64,000 nucleotides of DNA from SIG299 sp051880375 (GTDB lineage Bacteria > Bacillota > Clostridia > Lachnospirales > Lachnospiraceae): the NCBI GenBank assembly GCA_051880375.1, contig JBJENV010000004.1, positions 38,203 through 102,202 on the forward strand, written 5' to 3'. The translations under genes were made by a program, and so were the position numbers. Below, piece after piece: positions 17,652 through 27,604 of the stretch (position 1 is its first letter; each line of letters starts with the position of its first letter). Under the pieces are notes generated by a model. The model searched no databases and was not told where the DNA came from. It saw only the letters and a list, made by a program, of their open reading frames with translations.

Positions 17652-19415
17652 CTATACCGAAGCAAGCTGAAGCTCATAGAGCTTTTTATAAATACCGTCT
17701 TTTTGCAGCAGCTCCTGATGCGTTCCGCTCTCTCTGATTTCTCCCTTATGCATGACCATAATTTTGTCTGCATGCTGAATCGTTGAAAGACGGTGCGCCA
17801 CCATAATCGTCGTGCGTCCCTGCATCAGCTTTTCTAACGCCTCCTGAATCAGAAGCTCCGTTTCTGTATCAATGTTTGCCGTTGCCTCATCCATCACAAG
17901 AATGGCAGGGTCATAAGCAAGCGTACGGGCAAAGGAAATCAGCTGACGCTGACCGGCGGAAAGGGTAGCTCCCCGTTCCGTCACGGCTTCTTCATAGGTG
18001 TGCTCTAACTGCTCAATAAAGCGGTCCGCGTTCACATAACGGGCTGCTTCCTTCACGGCTTCATCGGAAATGGAATCATCCTTCAGGCGAATATTTCCGG
18101 CAATATCGCCGGTAAACAGAAAGACATCCTGCTGCACCTGTCCGATTGCCCCGCGAAGCTCATCGGTGCTCATCTCCTTAATGTCTACCCCGTCAATCGT
18201 AATGCGTCCACGCTGGATATCATAGTATCTTCCAATCAGATTCAAAATGGAAGTTTTTCCGGCGCCGGTTGCTCCGACAAACGCCACTCGCTGTCCCGGT
18301 TCAATCGTAAAGCTGACATCCTTTAAAATCCAGTCCTCACCCTGGTAGGCAAACCAGACGTGCTCAAACTCAATCCGTCCCCTGACTTTGCCGAGATACT
18401 TCGGACGCTCAGGATTTACTACCTGCGGTTTTTCATCCAAAATCGTAAAGATTTTTTCGGCGGATGCCATAGCCGACTGCAGCGTACTGAACTGTTCGGC
18501 AAGCTCCTGAATCGGCTCAAAAAACGAACCGATGTAATTTGTAAAAATATACAGCGTTCCGATGGTAATACCGCCGGTCAGCACCGTATAGCCTCCCGCG
18601 CTGAGGATAATGCAGAGTGCAATCACCGAAAGGATGTACATGAGCGGACGGAAAATCGCAAACACCAGCATCTCACGATAATTGGCATGAAACAAATCCT
18701 CCGCCCTTTCCTCAAACTCCTTATTTTTTTCTTTTTCCCTTGCAAATACCTGAATCACCTTCATGCCCGAGAGATGCTCGGACAAATAGGTATTTAGTGC
18801 CGTCAGTTTTGTTCTTGCAATCCGGTAGGTCGTCTTTGATACCGCCTTAAACAGAAGTGTTAAAAGTACAATCAGCGGAAGCAGACAGAAGCCGAGCAGG
18901 GCGAGCTTCACATTCATCGACAGCATAATGACTGCCAGTCCGATGATTTTTGCAATGTTCCTTATGAGCCTGACGATAATCTGCGTGTACATTTCATTGA
19001 GTGCTTCCACGTCATTGGTTACACGGGTCACAAGACGGCCGACCGGCGTAATGTCGAAGAAACGCATCGACAGACTGTGAATATGGGCAAACAGTTCCTG
19101 CCGGATATTATAGATAATCGTCTGTCCGGTCAGCTGTAAAATCCATGTATGTAAAAAGTTAAATCCAAATATAAGAATTAAAACTACAAGATACCGGATG
19201 CCGACATCGCGGATTTGTGAGAAATCTGCCGTCTCCGCAAAAATATCAATCGCCTCTCCGGTTAAAATCGGGCGATACAAATCAAGCGCCGTAATTGCAA
19301 GTACGAGAAGCAACGCAAGTAACAGCTGCCACCAGTACGGAAGTGCATACTTTAACAGTCGAAGCAGGATGCTTCCCTGTACCGAGCTCTCGCTCTTTAG
19401 TTCCTCACTCTTCAT
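17652..19415 (-). CDS. ABC exporter half-transporter (membrane domain fused to ATPase), second subunit
   Basis: 587 residues from the ATG at 19413-19415, with GGAGG seven bases upstream; the frame is open farther but without a site. An N-terminal six-span membrane domain (about 20-320) is followed by an ATPase domain with Walker A GATGAGKT, signature TLSAGQRQLI, Walker B ILVMDEATA and switch His (AHRLS). It overlaps the preceding half-transporter gene by 11 bases. The two probably form a heterodimeric multidrug or lipid exporter of the YheI/YheH or LmrCD type. Substrate unknown. Confidence 0.92.
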   Translation of the reverse strand: MKSEELKSESSVQGSILLRLLKYALPYWWQLLLALLLVLAITALDLYRPILTGEAIDIFAETADFSQIRDVGIRYLVVLILIFGFNFLHTWILQLTGQTIIYNIRQELFAHIHSLSMRFFDITPVGRLVTRVTNDVEALNEMYTQIIVRLIRNIAKIIGLAVIMLSMNVKLALLGFCLLPLIVLLTLLFKAVSKTTYRIARTKLTALNTYLSEHLSGMKVIQVFAREKEKNKEFEERAEDLFHANYREMLVFAIFRPLMYILSVIALCIILSAGGYTVLTGGITIGTLYIFTNYIGSFFEPIQELAEQFSTLQSAMASAEKIFTILDEKPQVVNPERPKYLGKVRGRIEFEHVWFAYQGEDWILKDVSFTIEPGQRVAFVGATGAGKTSILNLIGRYYDIQRGRITIDGVDIKEMSTDELRGAIGQVQQDVFLFTGDIAGNIRLKDDSISDEAVKEAARYVNADRFIEQLEHTYEEAVTERGATLSAGQRQLISFARTLAYDPAILVMDEATANIDTETELLIQEALEKLMQGRTTIMVAHRLSTIQHADKIMVMHKGEIRESGTHQELLQKDGIYKKLYELQLASV

Positions 19416-21357
19416 TCTGCATCCTCCCCTCTGTGCCAAGACCTTCTGCTCCGGCTGCCGTTTCCAGCTGTGCTTCCAACTGCTGCTTTTCATACAGCCT
19501 TGCATAAATTCCATCCAGTTTCAGCAGTTCCGTATGCGTACCATACTCTGCCATTTTGCCTTCCTCCAATACAAGAATATGGTCTGCATTCTGAATGGTG
19601 GAAATACGGTGCGCGATAATAATGGTCGTTCTGTCCTTCCGGTTCTGCTTTAAGTGATGCAAAATCTGTTCCTCGGTATCGGTATCTACTGCCGAAAGAG
19701 AATCATCAAGGATCAGGATCGGCGCATCCTTCATCAGTGCCCGTGCAATAGAGCTTCTCTGTTTCTGTCCGCCGGAAATCGTAACCCCCCGTTCCCCGAC
19801 CATGGTGGAATACTGTTTCGGGAATTCCATAATGTTATCATGGATACAGGCTGCCTTTGCGGCTTCTTTCACCTCAGGCAGATCATCATACAGCTTATCC
19901 GCAACACTTTCCCTTGCCATCAGTTCCTTTTCTAAAATTGCTTCCATGCTCTCTCTGTGATTCAGAATCAGCTTTTTGTTCAGCCGGTTGTTCTTTGGAA
20001 GCTCGCGATAGGTTCGCTTCCCGAATGCAATGTTGGTCTGAAGTGTATCAGAAAACAGGAAGTTATCCTGCGGCACATATGCAATCTGTTCTCTGAGTAC
20101 ATGAAGCGGAATTTCATTGATATCCCGTCCGTCAAAGAAAATCATGCCGTCCTCTGTGTTATACAGATGAAGCAGCAAATTGGCAAGCGTCGTCTTACCG
20201 CTGCCGGTACGTCCGAGAATTGCAAGTGTCTCGCCCTTTTTCACTTCTACACTGATATCCGACAACGCTTCCGGAAGAGCCTCCTTATAACGAAAGCTTA
20301 AGTGCCGGATAGAAATTTCTCCATCCAACGACGTAATTCGTTCGTCCGTCTTTTCCGTATCGCGAATTTCCGCCTCTTCCTCAAAAATACTCTGTACACG
20401 TTTCATGGACGCCGCACCCTGTGAAAAATAAGTAATGCTCTCACCGGTTGCAAGCATCGGCCATACCAGCATACCGATGTACTGATTAAAGGCAACAAAT
20501 TGTCCGGTCGTAATCTGTTTGTTCACTACAAGATAGCCGCCATACAACAGTGTGATAACACTTGCCAGCCCAATCATGACATCTAACAGCGGCATCACAA
20601 ATGCCTGCAGCCTTACCACACGCATGTTTTTATCTTTATTATTTTTGTTTGCTTTTGCAAATGCCTTTAACTCCTGGCGTTCCTGTACAAAGGCTTTGAT
20701 CACTCGGATACCGGAAATGCTTTCCTGTACCTGGTCGGTCATATCCGAAAAGGCCTTCTGCTTTTCCTCATACCGCCGTTCAATCACATTTCCGTAATAA
20801 ATACCTCCAAGCAAAATGAAGAGCATCGGAATGACCGCAATCAGTGTCAGCTTTAAGTTGACATGAACAACCATCTTGATCAGCACCATAACCGTCATAA
20901 TAATCGCATCAAACGTCGTCACAACTGCCGGTCCGACCGACATACGAATTGCATTCAGGTCATTCGTAAAGTGCGCCATCAAATCACCGGTCTTATTGTG
21001 ATTATAATAGTTCATGGAAAGTCCGGACAAATGGGAAAATAAATCCTTCCGGATTTCAAATTCAATTTTCCGGCATGCACCGAAAATAAAATAGCGCCAG
21101 AAAAAGCGCCCTGTCATCAGTACCAGCCCGCAAAGCAGAATATAGGCAACCAGTTCTAAAATTCCCGGTAAATCTAACGTTCCCATTTCCAGACCATCCG
21201 TAATATCACCGGTAAACTGCGGGATGTACAGATTTACATAGTCCACAATAAATAACGTAAGAATTCCACCAAGATATGCCCACTTATGCCTTGCTACATA
21301 CGGTACAATCAGCGTGGGCAGCTTTCCCTTTCGTTTCTCTCTCCTCTTGTTTTTCAT
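19405..21357 (-). CDS. ABC exporter half-transporter, first subunit
   Basis: About 650 residues. The start is uncertain: ATG at 21355-21357 is used here, but a GTG 12 bases upstream lies closer to GGAGGG, and the longest frame begins at a TTG at 21387. Six membrane spans (about 30-330) precede an ATPase domain with Walker A GRTGSGKT, signature TISGGQKQRS, Walker B ILILDDSLSAVD and AHRIS. The Walker B is DD rather than DE. A degenerate catalytic Glu in one subunit is typical of heterodimeric exporters with one non-canonical ATP site. An insertion of about 60 residues (RTYRELPKNNRLNKK onward) lies between Walker A and signature. Confidence 0.9.
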   Translation of the reverse strand: MKNKRREKRKGKLPTLIVPYVARHKWAYLGGILTLFIVDYVNLYIPQFTGDITDGLEMGTLDLPGILELVAYILLCGLVLMTGRFFWRYFIFGACRKIEFEIRKDLFSHLSGLSMNYYNHNKTGDLMAHFTNDLNAIRMSVGPAVVTTFDAIIMTVMVLIKMVVHVNLKLTLIAVIPMLFILLGGIYYGNVIERRYEEKQKAFSDMTDQVQESISGIRVIKAFVQERQELKAFAKANKNNKDKNMRVVRLQAFVMPLLDVMIGLASVITLLYGGYLVVNKQITTGQFVAFNQYIGMLVWPMLATGESITYFSQGAASMKRVQSIFEEEAEIRDTEKTDERITSLDGEISIRHLSFRYKEALPEALSDISVEVKKGETLAILGRTGSGKTTLANLLLHLYNTEDGMIFFDGRDINEIPLHVLREQIAYVPQDNFLFSDTLQTNIAFGKRTYRELPKNNRLNKKLILNHRESMEAILEKELMARESVADKLYDDLPEVKEAAKAACIHDNIMEFPKQYSTMVGERGVTISGGQKQRSSIARALMKDAPILILDDSLSAVDTDTEEQILHHLKQNRKDRTTIIIAHRISTIQNADHILVLEEGKMAEYGTHTELLKLDGIYARLYEKQQLEAQLETAAGAEGLGTEGRMQNEE

Positions 21358-21447
21358 ATCCGTAACCACGACCCTCCATCTTTGCAAGCTTTTGGATGCC
21401 CTGACATCCGCACCGTTTTATTCTAACAAGTCCCACAGGAAAAAGCA

Positions 21448-21520
21448 AGAGCCGTTACGTAAGTGATACATCCCCCGGCAATCTCCTGCCCCGGTAAGAT
21501 CTTACCTACGTAACAGCTCT
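21448..21520 (-). terminator. Terminator at the end of the peptide/nickel ABC operon
   Basis: AGAGCTGTTACGTAGGT and ACTTACGTAACGGCTCT form a long stem with the stop codon of the ATPase gene inside the 5' arm. A T-rich tract (TTGCTTTTT) follows on the minus strand. Confidence 0.8.
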
Positions 21521-23049
21521 TTTGTATACTCATGCTGCGGATTTTGAAATACCTCTTCCGTCTCCCCCTGTTCCACCAGCTCACCGCGATACAAAATCAT
21601 CACACGGTCGCAGATTCTTCGTACGACATTCATGTCGTGCGAAACAAATAAGTACGACATATCATGCTCCCTCTGCAGTCTGCAAAGAAGCTCTAAAATC
21701 TGTGCCTGCACCGTCACATCAAGCGCAGACACCGGCTCATCCAGTACAACAAGCTTCGGTTTATTCATCAGCGCCGCCGCAATCGCCACGCGCTGCCGCT
21801 GCCCGCCGGACAGCTCCCTTACATAACGTTCTGCATGTTCCGGTAAAAGCTCTACCTCTTTCAGGGCCTGTAAAACTCTCTGTTTTCGTTCTGTTTTCGT
21901 AAGACCGCCCCGGACTTTTAACGGTTCCTCTAAAATCCACCCGATTTTTTTTGCAGGATTTAAACTTCCGTATGGGTCCTGAAACACCATCTGCGGATGC
22001 TCACACCCTTTCGCAAACCGGATTTCTCCGTCTGTCAGTCTTAAAAGCCCCGTAATTGCTTTTGACAGACTCGACTTGCCCGAACCGCTTTCACCGACCA
22101 GTCCAAGGATTTCACCCCGTTTCAATGAAAACGAAATATCCTCAAATGCCTCGGTCACCTCTGTTTTTCCAAACAGATTCTTTTCTATATAATGAAGCGT
22201 TGCATGTCGCACCTGAAGAATTTCATCCGAAGGTAGCTTTTTCTCTCGGAGACTGTCTTCCGTGAGCGTATCCAACAGTTTTTTCGTATAGCTGTGCTTT
22301 GGAGCAGCAAAAACCTCTTCAGCGTCTCCCTGCTCTACTATCCTTCCCTCCTTCATAACTGCCACCCTGTCACAAATCCGGTGTACCAGACGCAAATCAT
22401 GCGAAATAAATAAAATAGCCGTATGATAGGTTTCTCTGTAATAGGAAAGCAGCGACAGTATTTTTTCCTGTGTTGCGGCATCCAGTGCCGTTGTCGGTTC
22501 ATCGGCAATCAGAAGACGCGGCTTACAAAGCATTGCCATCGCAATCATGACTCGCTGTCGCATACCGCCCGACAGCTGATGCGGATATGCAGAAAGCAGA
22601 CCTTCCGCATCCGAAAGCCCGGCTTCCCTTAAAACCTCAAGAACTCTTTGCCGCCTTGCCGCCTTGTCCCTGCGATACTGTTCCGTTTCATGCAGCAAAA
22701 GGCCTTCCTCCACCTGTTTCTCAATTGTTAAAACAGGATTTAATGATGTCATCGGTTCCTGAAACACCATGGTAATATCGTTACCACGCAGACTCTGCCA
22801 ACCTTTTTCCGTCTGAGAAAGCAAATCCTCTTGTCCAAAGCGCATGGTTTCTGCCGTTGCCACAGCCCCCTGCGGAAGGAGCCCCAGCAGAGAAAGCGCC
22901 GTCATACTCTTTCCGGAGCCAGACTCTCCGACGATTCCGAACAGTTCTCCTTCTTTTATGGAAAAGTCAATTCCGTGAAGAATTTCCACGCTCTGCTTCT
23001 TTTTAAAAAAGGTTACCCTTAATCCTTGTACAGTCAGTAAATTCCCCAT
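21502..23049 (-). CDS. Fused twin ATPase of a peptide/nickel-type ABC importer
   Basis: 515 residues from the ATG at 23047-23049 (AAGGAG five bases upstream). It contains two complete ABC ATPase domains in one chain, equivalent to DppD and DppF. The first has GESGSGKSMT, LSGGMRQR and LLIADEPTTALD; the second has GESGSGKSSL, LSGGQRQR and LVVLDEPVSALD. Each has its switch His (ISHD, VSHD). It energises the two permeases encoded upstream in the same operon. Such fused forms exist in GsiA and YejF. The transported substrate (oligopeptide, nickel chelate or other) cannot be decided. Confidence 0.93.
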   Translation of the reverse strand: MGNLLTVQGLRVTFFKKKQSVEILHGIDFSIKEGELFGIVGESGSGKSMTALSLLGLLPQGAVATAETMRFGQEDLLSQTEKGWQSLRGNDITMVFQEPMTSLNPVLTIEKQVEEGLLLHETEQYRRDKAARRQRVLEVLREAGLSDAEGLLSAYPHQLSGGMRQRVMIAMAMLCKPRLLIADEPTTALDAATQEKILSLLSYYRETYHTAILFISHDLRLVHRICDRVAVMKEGRIVEQGDAEEVFAAPKHSYTKKLLDTLTEDSLREKKLPSDEILQVRHATLHYIEKNLFGKTEVTEAFEDISFSLKRGEILGLVGESGSGKSSLSKAITGLLRLTDGEIRFAKGCEHPQMVFQDPYGSLNPAKKIGWILEEPLKVRGGLTKTERKQRVLQALKEVELLPEHAERYVRELSGGQRQRVAIAAALMNKPKLVVLDEPVSALDVTVQAQILELLCRLQREHDMSYLFVSHDMNVVRRICDRVMILYRGELVEQGETEEVFQNPQHEYTKELLRR

Positions 23050-23077
23050 GCGTGCTCCTTTCTTAAGACTTTTTATG

Positions 23078-23869
23078 CTAAGCATGCTCTCTTCTGCCAA
23101 TCAGACCGATTCCAAGCGTCAATGCTAAAATCGTAAGACCCGGTGCCAGCGCATACCATGGTGCAAACCAGAGGTAGCTCTGCGCCTCCGACAACATTCT
23201 TCCAAGGCTCGGGTCCGGCTGCGTCACACCAAGCCCCAGATAGCTCATCCCTGCCTCCGACAGCACGGCATTCTGAAAGCCGACCAAAAGTGCCGTGCCA
23301 AGCGCGGTTTTTATATTCGGCAGAATATGAAACACGAGGATACGCAGACTTTTTGCACCCATCAGTCTTGCATTTTTTACATAGTCCAGCTCTTTCTGTA
23401 CCAGCACCTCACTTCGTACCACTCTTGCAAAGCTCGGTATAAACGTAATTCCAAGTGCCAGAATCAAATTATATTTTCCCGGTCCGACCACCGCCACAAA
23501 CACAATTGCAAGCAATACGCTCGGAAATGCCGCAAGTATATCATTCAGACGCATGACTACTTCATCCACAATACCGCCGTAATACGCTGTCAGCAAACCG
23601 ACGAGCGTTCCGAAAACTGCTCCGACCGTTACCACACAAAGCGCAATGAAAAAACTGGTGGATGCTCCCTCCATGACACGGCTGAACACATCCCGCCCGA
23701 AATTATCCGTACCAAACAGATGATTAAGACTCGGCGACTGATTTTTTGCAAGCACATCCATATCATTCGGCGGATACGGTGTATAAAACAGACCGACGAC
23801 TGCAAGCAAAAGAACGGCAAGAACAAGTGCGTATCCAATTATTAAATTAAAATTTAACTTTTTATTCAT
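23078..23869 (-). CDS. ABC importer permease, DppC/OppC type
   Basis: 263 residues, with a single span then five more, and the permease loop typical of the family (AALMGA-like segment KNARLMGAKSLRILVFHILPN). The motif GTDNFGRDVFSRVMEG near residue 53 is characteristic of DppC-type subunits, and YLGLGVTQPDPSLGRML is a conserved end segment. Pairs with the DppB-type permease encoded just upstream. Plasma membrane. Confidence 0.93.
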   Translation of the reverse strand: MNKKLNFNLIIGYALVLAVLLLAVVGLFYTPYPPNDMDVLAKNQSPSLNHLFGTDNFGRDVFSRVMEGASTSFFIALCVVTVGAVFGTLVGLLTAYYGGIVDEVVMRLNDILAAFPSVLLAIVFVAVVGPGKYNLILALGITFIPSFARVVRSEVLVQKELDYVKNARLMGAKSLRILVFHILPNIKTALGTALLVGFQNAVLSEAGMSYLGLGVTQPDPSLGRMLSEAQSYLWFAPWYALAPGLTILALTLGIGLIGRREHA

Positions 23870-23908
23870 GCTTTTGCCCTTTCTTTCTGCGCTTTTGCGT
23901 TCCGTATT

Positions 23909-24844
23909 CTACGTTAATCTCGGGTCCAGTTTCCGATACAGCACATCCGCCACCGTATTCATAATCACAACCGTTGCCGCAATATAAAGTACGATTGCCT
24001 GCACCACCGGATAGTCGCGGTTTGAAATAGAGGTAATCAACAGTCTTCCGAGTCCCGGAATGTTAAACACCTGTTCCACAACAATGCTTCCGGCAAGCAC
24101 ATCCGCCACCATCATGGCTAACATCGTCACCGTCGGCATCATTGCATTTATTAAAACATGATTTAATAATATCTTTCTTTCTGAATTTCCCTTACTTCTC
24201 GCCGTCCGTACATAATCCATCTTTTTTTGCTCCACGACAGAATTACGAATAAAGCGGGCCAGCATTGAAATTTTGGGTATAGCAATGGTTATGGCCGGAA
24301 GCAGCAGATAAGAAAAGAATGCCGAAGCATCCTCCCGATACCCGACGTAACCGCCGACCTGAAACCATTTCAGTACGATTCCGAAAATATAAGTCAATAA
24401 GATTCCTAGAAAAAACGGCGGCACTGCCATACCAAGCTGTGTGACCACCGTCACCGTATTATCTGCCGCACCCTGCGGCTTTCTCGTTCCAATCAGTCCG
24501 AGCGGGAACGATACGAAAACAATCAATCCAAGAGAGTACATAGCCAGTACAAACGTTACCGGGAGCTTGTCCGCCACCAGTTCTTTTACCGTCCTATGAT
24601 ATTGCAGCGATTCTCCAAAATCGCCCCGAACCGCCGCAAGCAGCCATTTTCCATAGCGATACAGCACCGGGTCATTGAGTCCCAGTTCCTCGCGGAGTGC
24701 CTCTACCGCTTCTTCCTCCGCGTCCATACCAAGCGAGGACAGCGCCGCATCCCCCGGAATGACCGAAAAAGCGAGGAAGCTGAAAAATGAAATGACAACA
24801 AGTGTAATAATGAGAGTTCCGATTTTTTTGGCAATGTATTTCAT
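23909..24844 (-). CDS. ABC importer permease, DppB/OppB type
   Basis: 311 residues. The start MKYIAKKIGTLIITLVVISF and the early segment GLNDPVLYRYGKWLLAAVRGDFGES are typical of DppB-like subunits, as are RFIRNSVVEQKKMDYVRTAR and VVEQVFNIPGLGRLL near the end. About six spans. It lies between the binding-protein gene (21 bases) and the DppC-type gene (39 bases) in one operon. Confidence 0.93.
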   Translation of the reverse strand: MKYIAKKIGTLIITLVVISFFSFLAFSVIPGDAALSSLGMDAEEEAVEALREELGLNDPVLYRYGKWLLAAVRGDFGESLQYHRTVKELVADKLPVTFVLAMYSLGLIVFVSFPLGLIGTRKPQGAADNTVTVVTQLGMAVPPFFLGILLTYIFGIVLKWFQVGGYVGYREDASAFFSYLLLPAITIAIPKISMLARFIRNSVVEQKKMDYVRTARSKGNSERKILLNHVLINAMMPTVTMLAMMVADVLAGSIVVEQVFNIPGLGRLLITSISNRDYPVVQAIVLYIAATVVIMNTVADVLYRKLDPRLT

Positions 24845-24865
24845 GTTCCGCTTCCTCCCCTCTTT

Positions 24866-26416
24866 TTATTCTTCCGTCTTATAATAGACCAGAGACATAT
24901 CCTGTACATAGACCGGATAGAACGTATAACCGCCCAGCTTTTTATTCACCGCAGTAAGCAGAGCCGGGTCCTGCAGATATACCGCAGCCGCATCCTTTGT
25001 TAAAAGCGCCTGTGCTTCCTTATACCATGTGATTTTTTCCGACTGGTCCACCGCATTCAGCGCCTTTGTAAAAACCTCGTCAAACTCTGTATTCACATAG
25101 TTCGGAAAATTGTTCTTCGCCGTGGACTGGTAACGCTTCAGCACATCGCTCGGAGCCAGATTGGAATCCAGTCCGACAATCGTTGCCTGATACTCTCTGT
25201 TGCGGTAAACATCCGACAGCCACGAGGCCCATTCGATTGGCTCAATCTTTGCCGTCACTCCGACCTTCTTTAGCTGCTCTACGATAATCTGCGCCGTATC
25301 CATATGATACTGGTAATTGGACGGCACCGTAATCGTAATTTCCAGACCGTCTCCATAGCCCGCAGCAGCAAGCAGTTCCTTTGCCTTGTCCACATCATAG
25401 GCATAATAGGAAGCAAGACTTTCGTCATAATAGCTGCTCAGTCCCGGAACCATATTCGTTCCGATTAACGTACCTCGGCCACCGGAAAGCATATCAAGGA
25501 TTTCCTGACGATTTACCGCATAACAAAGTGCCTGACGTACCCGCACATCGTCAAACGGCGCTGCCTGATTGTTTAAAAACAACGCCTGCACCAGATTCAT
25601 GCTGCCGACCTCTATCGAGTAGCCTGCGGTCAGCTGTGCTGCCTGCTCCTCTGTCAGATACGGAAAAATATCAATCTTTCCCGCCATCAGCTCCAAAAAT
25701 GCCGCATCCGAGTTTGCATAAATCTTAAACGTTACCTTGTCAAGGTACGGCTTCGCACCGTAATAATCCTCGAAACGTTCCATCACAAAGCTCTCAAGCG
25801 GAGCATAGGAGACAAAACGAAACGGACCGGTACCGACCGGAGCTGTTCCCTGTGCATCGTAATCGCACGGAATAATGGCACAGGTCAGATACGGTAAAAG
25901 CTCCGTATTTGCCTTAGATAACGTCAGCACCACCGTCTTCGCATCCGGCGCTAAAATATCCGTGACAATAGAAAGCGCCGACTCTACTACGACATTCGGA
26001 TCCTGAACGTCAAGCAGACCGGCGCACCTTTTTAATGAATAAACGACATCCTCCGCCGTCACCGTTTTACCGTTATGAAACTTCACGCCGTCGCGCAATG
26101 TAAACGTATAGGTCATTGCGTCTGCGGAAATCTGATAACTTTCGGCTACAGCTTCTACTAAATTTCCGTCTTTGTCCGGCTTTACAAGCCCTTCAAAGAC
26201 ATTAAACAGAACTTCGTCGGTTCCTGCCGCTACTGCTATGTGTGGGTCAAGACTGTCCAGATCCTGTGTGATTCCTACAACTATGGAGCCTCCATAGGCA
26301 GGATTTCCAGAAGAAATATCATCCGGAGTACCTTCCTTTTTCGTATCGTCATTACATCCGCAAAGTACAATCGAAGCAGAAAGCAAAAGTAATGCAAGAA
26401 GCTTTTTTCTTCTCAT
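24866..26416 (-). CDS. Solute-binding lipoprotein of a peptide/nickel ABC importer
   Basis: 516 residues. The lipobox is LCGC at 18-21, so the mature protein is lipid-anchored at Cys21. Family 5 binding-protein hallmarks include SLDPHIAVAAGTDEV, a YTFTLRDGVKFHNGKTVTAEDVVYSL-type segment (residues about 102-127) and VRQALCYAVNRQEIL. First gene of the importer operon with a good promoter upstream and a small leader hairpin (GTGCTGC/GCAGCA). Ligand not predictable; family members bind oligopeptides, nickel-histidine, heme or opines. Confidence 0.93.
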   Translation of the reverse strand: MRRKKLLALLLLSASIVLCGCNDDTKKEGTPDDISSGNPAYGGSIVVGITQDLDSLDPHIAVAAGTDEVLFNVFEGLVKPDKDGNLVEAVAESYQISADAMTYTFTLRDGVKFHNGKTVTAEDVVYSLKRCAGLLDVQDPNVVVESALSIVTDILAPDAKTVVLTLSKANTELLPYLTCAIIPCDYDAQGTAPVGTGPFRFVSYAPLESFVMERFEDYYGAKPYLDKVTFKIYANSDAAFLELMAGKIDIFPYLTEEQAAQLTAGYSIEVGSMNLVQALFLNNQAAPFDDVRVRQALCYAVNRQEILDMLSGGRGTLIGTNMVPGLSSYYDESLASYYAYDVDKAKELLAAAGYGDGLEITITVPSNYQYHMDTAQIIVEQLKKVGVTAKIEPIEWASWLSDVYRNREYQATIVGLDSNLAPSDVLKRYQSTAKNNFPNYVNTEFDEVFTKALNAVDQSEKITWYKEAQALLTKDAAAVYLQDPALLTAVNKKLGGYTFYPVYVQDMSLVYYKTEE

Positions 26417-26481
26417 AACTAAAACCTCCCTGCTGCAAAAGCAGCACTGTATTTCCTCTCACTATTCAATTTGCCACCCAC

Positions 26482-26510
26482 ATCATACCTCAAACGAAGT
26501 CATTATGCAA
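26482..26510 (-). promoter_or_regulatory. Sigma-A promoter of the ABC importer operon
   Basis: TTGCAT (26505-26510), 17-base spacer, TATGAT (26482-26487), minus strand, about 65 bases before the lipoprotein start. Confidence 0.65.
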
Positions 26511-26542
26511 GCCCCAATTCTCCCTTGGTCTGCATTCTTCTT

Positions 26543-26899
26543 TCAGCTGAGCATTCCTCCCGCCATGCCGGCAACAAGAGAAAACGCAAGCATCAGCACC
26601 GCTTCGCCGATTTTCATGGAAGGTATTGTTCCGTAGCATGCGGCAACAAGCAGATATACTACATAAAAGGCTGCTCCAAACAATAACCCCCAAAGAAATC
26701 TGCGTGCTTTCGCATGCTTTGCGAAGTAAAGCCCGCCGACAAACGCCGCCAGCAGATACGATGCCACCACAAGCGGGGCAGCAATGCTCTCCGAAATTCC
26801 TGCCTTGTACATGAATAATGCTACCAAAAGCATCAGTACTCCGGTAATCAGAGAGGAAAACAATAACCCTTTACATAAGTACACGATTTTTTCACCCAT
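26543..26899 (-). CDS. TIGR04086-like small membrane protein
   Basis: 118 residues from the ATG at 26897-26899 (CGGAG seven bases upstream); the longer frame to 27094 has no site and would overlap the regulator gene. Four hydrophobic spans. The length and profile match the TIGR04086 family of Clostridia, which usually sits beside yajC and the six-cysteine SCIFF peptide gene. Here yajC is about 1.7 kb away and no SCIFF-like gene is visible. Function unknown. Confidence 0.65.
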   Translation of the reverse strand: MGEKIVYLCKGLLFSSLITGVLMLLVALFMYKAGISESIAAPLVVASYLLAAFVGGLYFAKHAKARRFLWGLLFGAAFYVVYLLVAACYGTIPSMKIGEAVLMLAFSLVAGMAGGMLS

Positions 26900-27009
26900 A
26901 AAACAGCTCCGATGATTCTTCTTACAGATACTATATGCATTCGTCCGGTCGGCAAGACCTAAGCTGCTCTCTCTGAAACATCCTAAGAATAAAAAAAATA
27001 CAGGAAGCC

Positions 27010-27378
27010 TTATGACTCCCCGTATCTTTTCCCCAGATTCTTTTGATAAGCACGCAACAGCTTCTTCTGATGCTTTACAACCTCTTCCATACACTGAAGC
27101 TCCAACTCGGTGCAGTCCTTAAGCTCACGTTCCAGTGTCCCGAGATAAAACGAGCGTGCCTGTAGCAGGCTGTCTCCAAGCAGTGCATCCACCGTAACAT
27201 CCAACGCATTTGCAATCAGAACAAGACTTTGAAGCGCGACTTTTGTTTTGGCATGCTCCACATTACTGATATGCGTAACCGATAAATCCGTCAGTTCCGC
27301 CAGCTTTTCCTGAGATAAGCCTTTTTGCATCCGTCTTTCCCTAATTCTCTTTCCCAAAGCCTCATAATCCAGTTCCAT
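27010..27378 (-). CDS. XRE-family helix-turn-helix regulator
   Basis: 122 residues from the ATG at 27376-27378 (GGAGG six bases upstream). The N-terminal HTH_3 domain (about 5-62) has the classic RIRERRMQKGLSQEKLAELT and LSVTHISNVEHAKTK helices. The C-terminal part is a charged helical tail (ELELQCMEEVVKHQKKLLRA) that may dimerise. It is divergent from the PHP phosphoesterase gene and may regulate the shared intergenic region; the target is unknown. Confidence 0.88.
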   Translation of the reverse strand: MELDYEALGKRIRERRMQKGLSQEKLAELTDLSVTHISNVEHAKTKVALQSLVLIANALDVTVDALLGDSLLQARSFYLGTLERELKDCTELELQCMEEVVKHQKKLLRAYQKNLGKRYGES

Positions 27379-27544
27379 GCAATTCCTCCACCAAACAGTG
27401 CTTTTCCTTTCCCATGCCACTATTTTAGTGTCTGCCTGCAATTATATTAATAAACTAAAAAAATAAATTTTCTTCATAGTTTATATACTGTGTAAAAGTA
27501 TTCTTCCTATAGTTTACCAGACATTGCATTGTACAAAGACAGCA

Positions 27545-27573
27545 TCGACTTTCTTTTCCGTTCATGGTAAAAT
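27545..27573 (+). promoter_or_regulatory. Promoter of the PHP phosphoesterase gene
   Basis: TCGACT (27545-27550), 17-base spacer, TAAAAT (27568-27573), then AAGGAGG and ATG at 27605. Confidence 0.6.
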
Positions 27574-27604
27574 GAAAAAACAAGAAAGAAAACAAGGAGG
27601 ATTT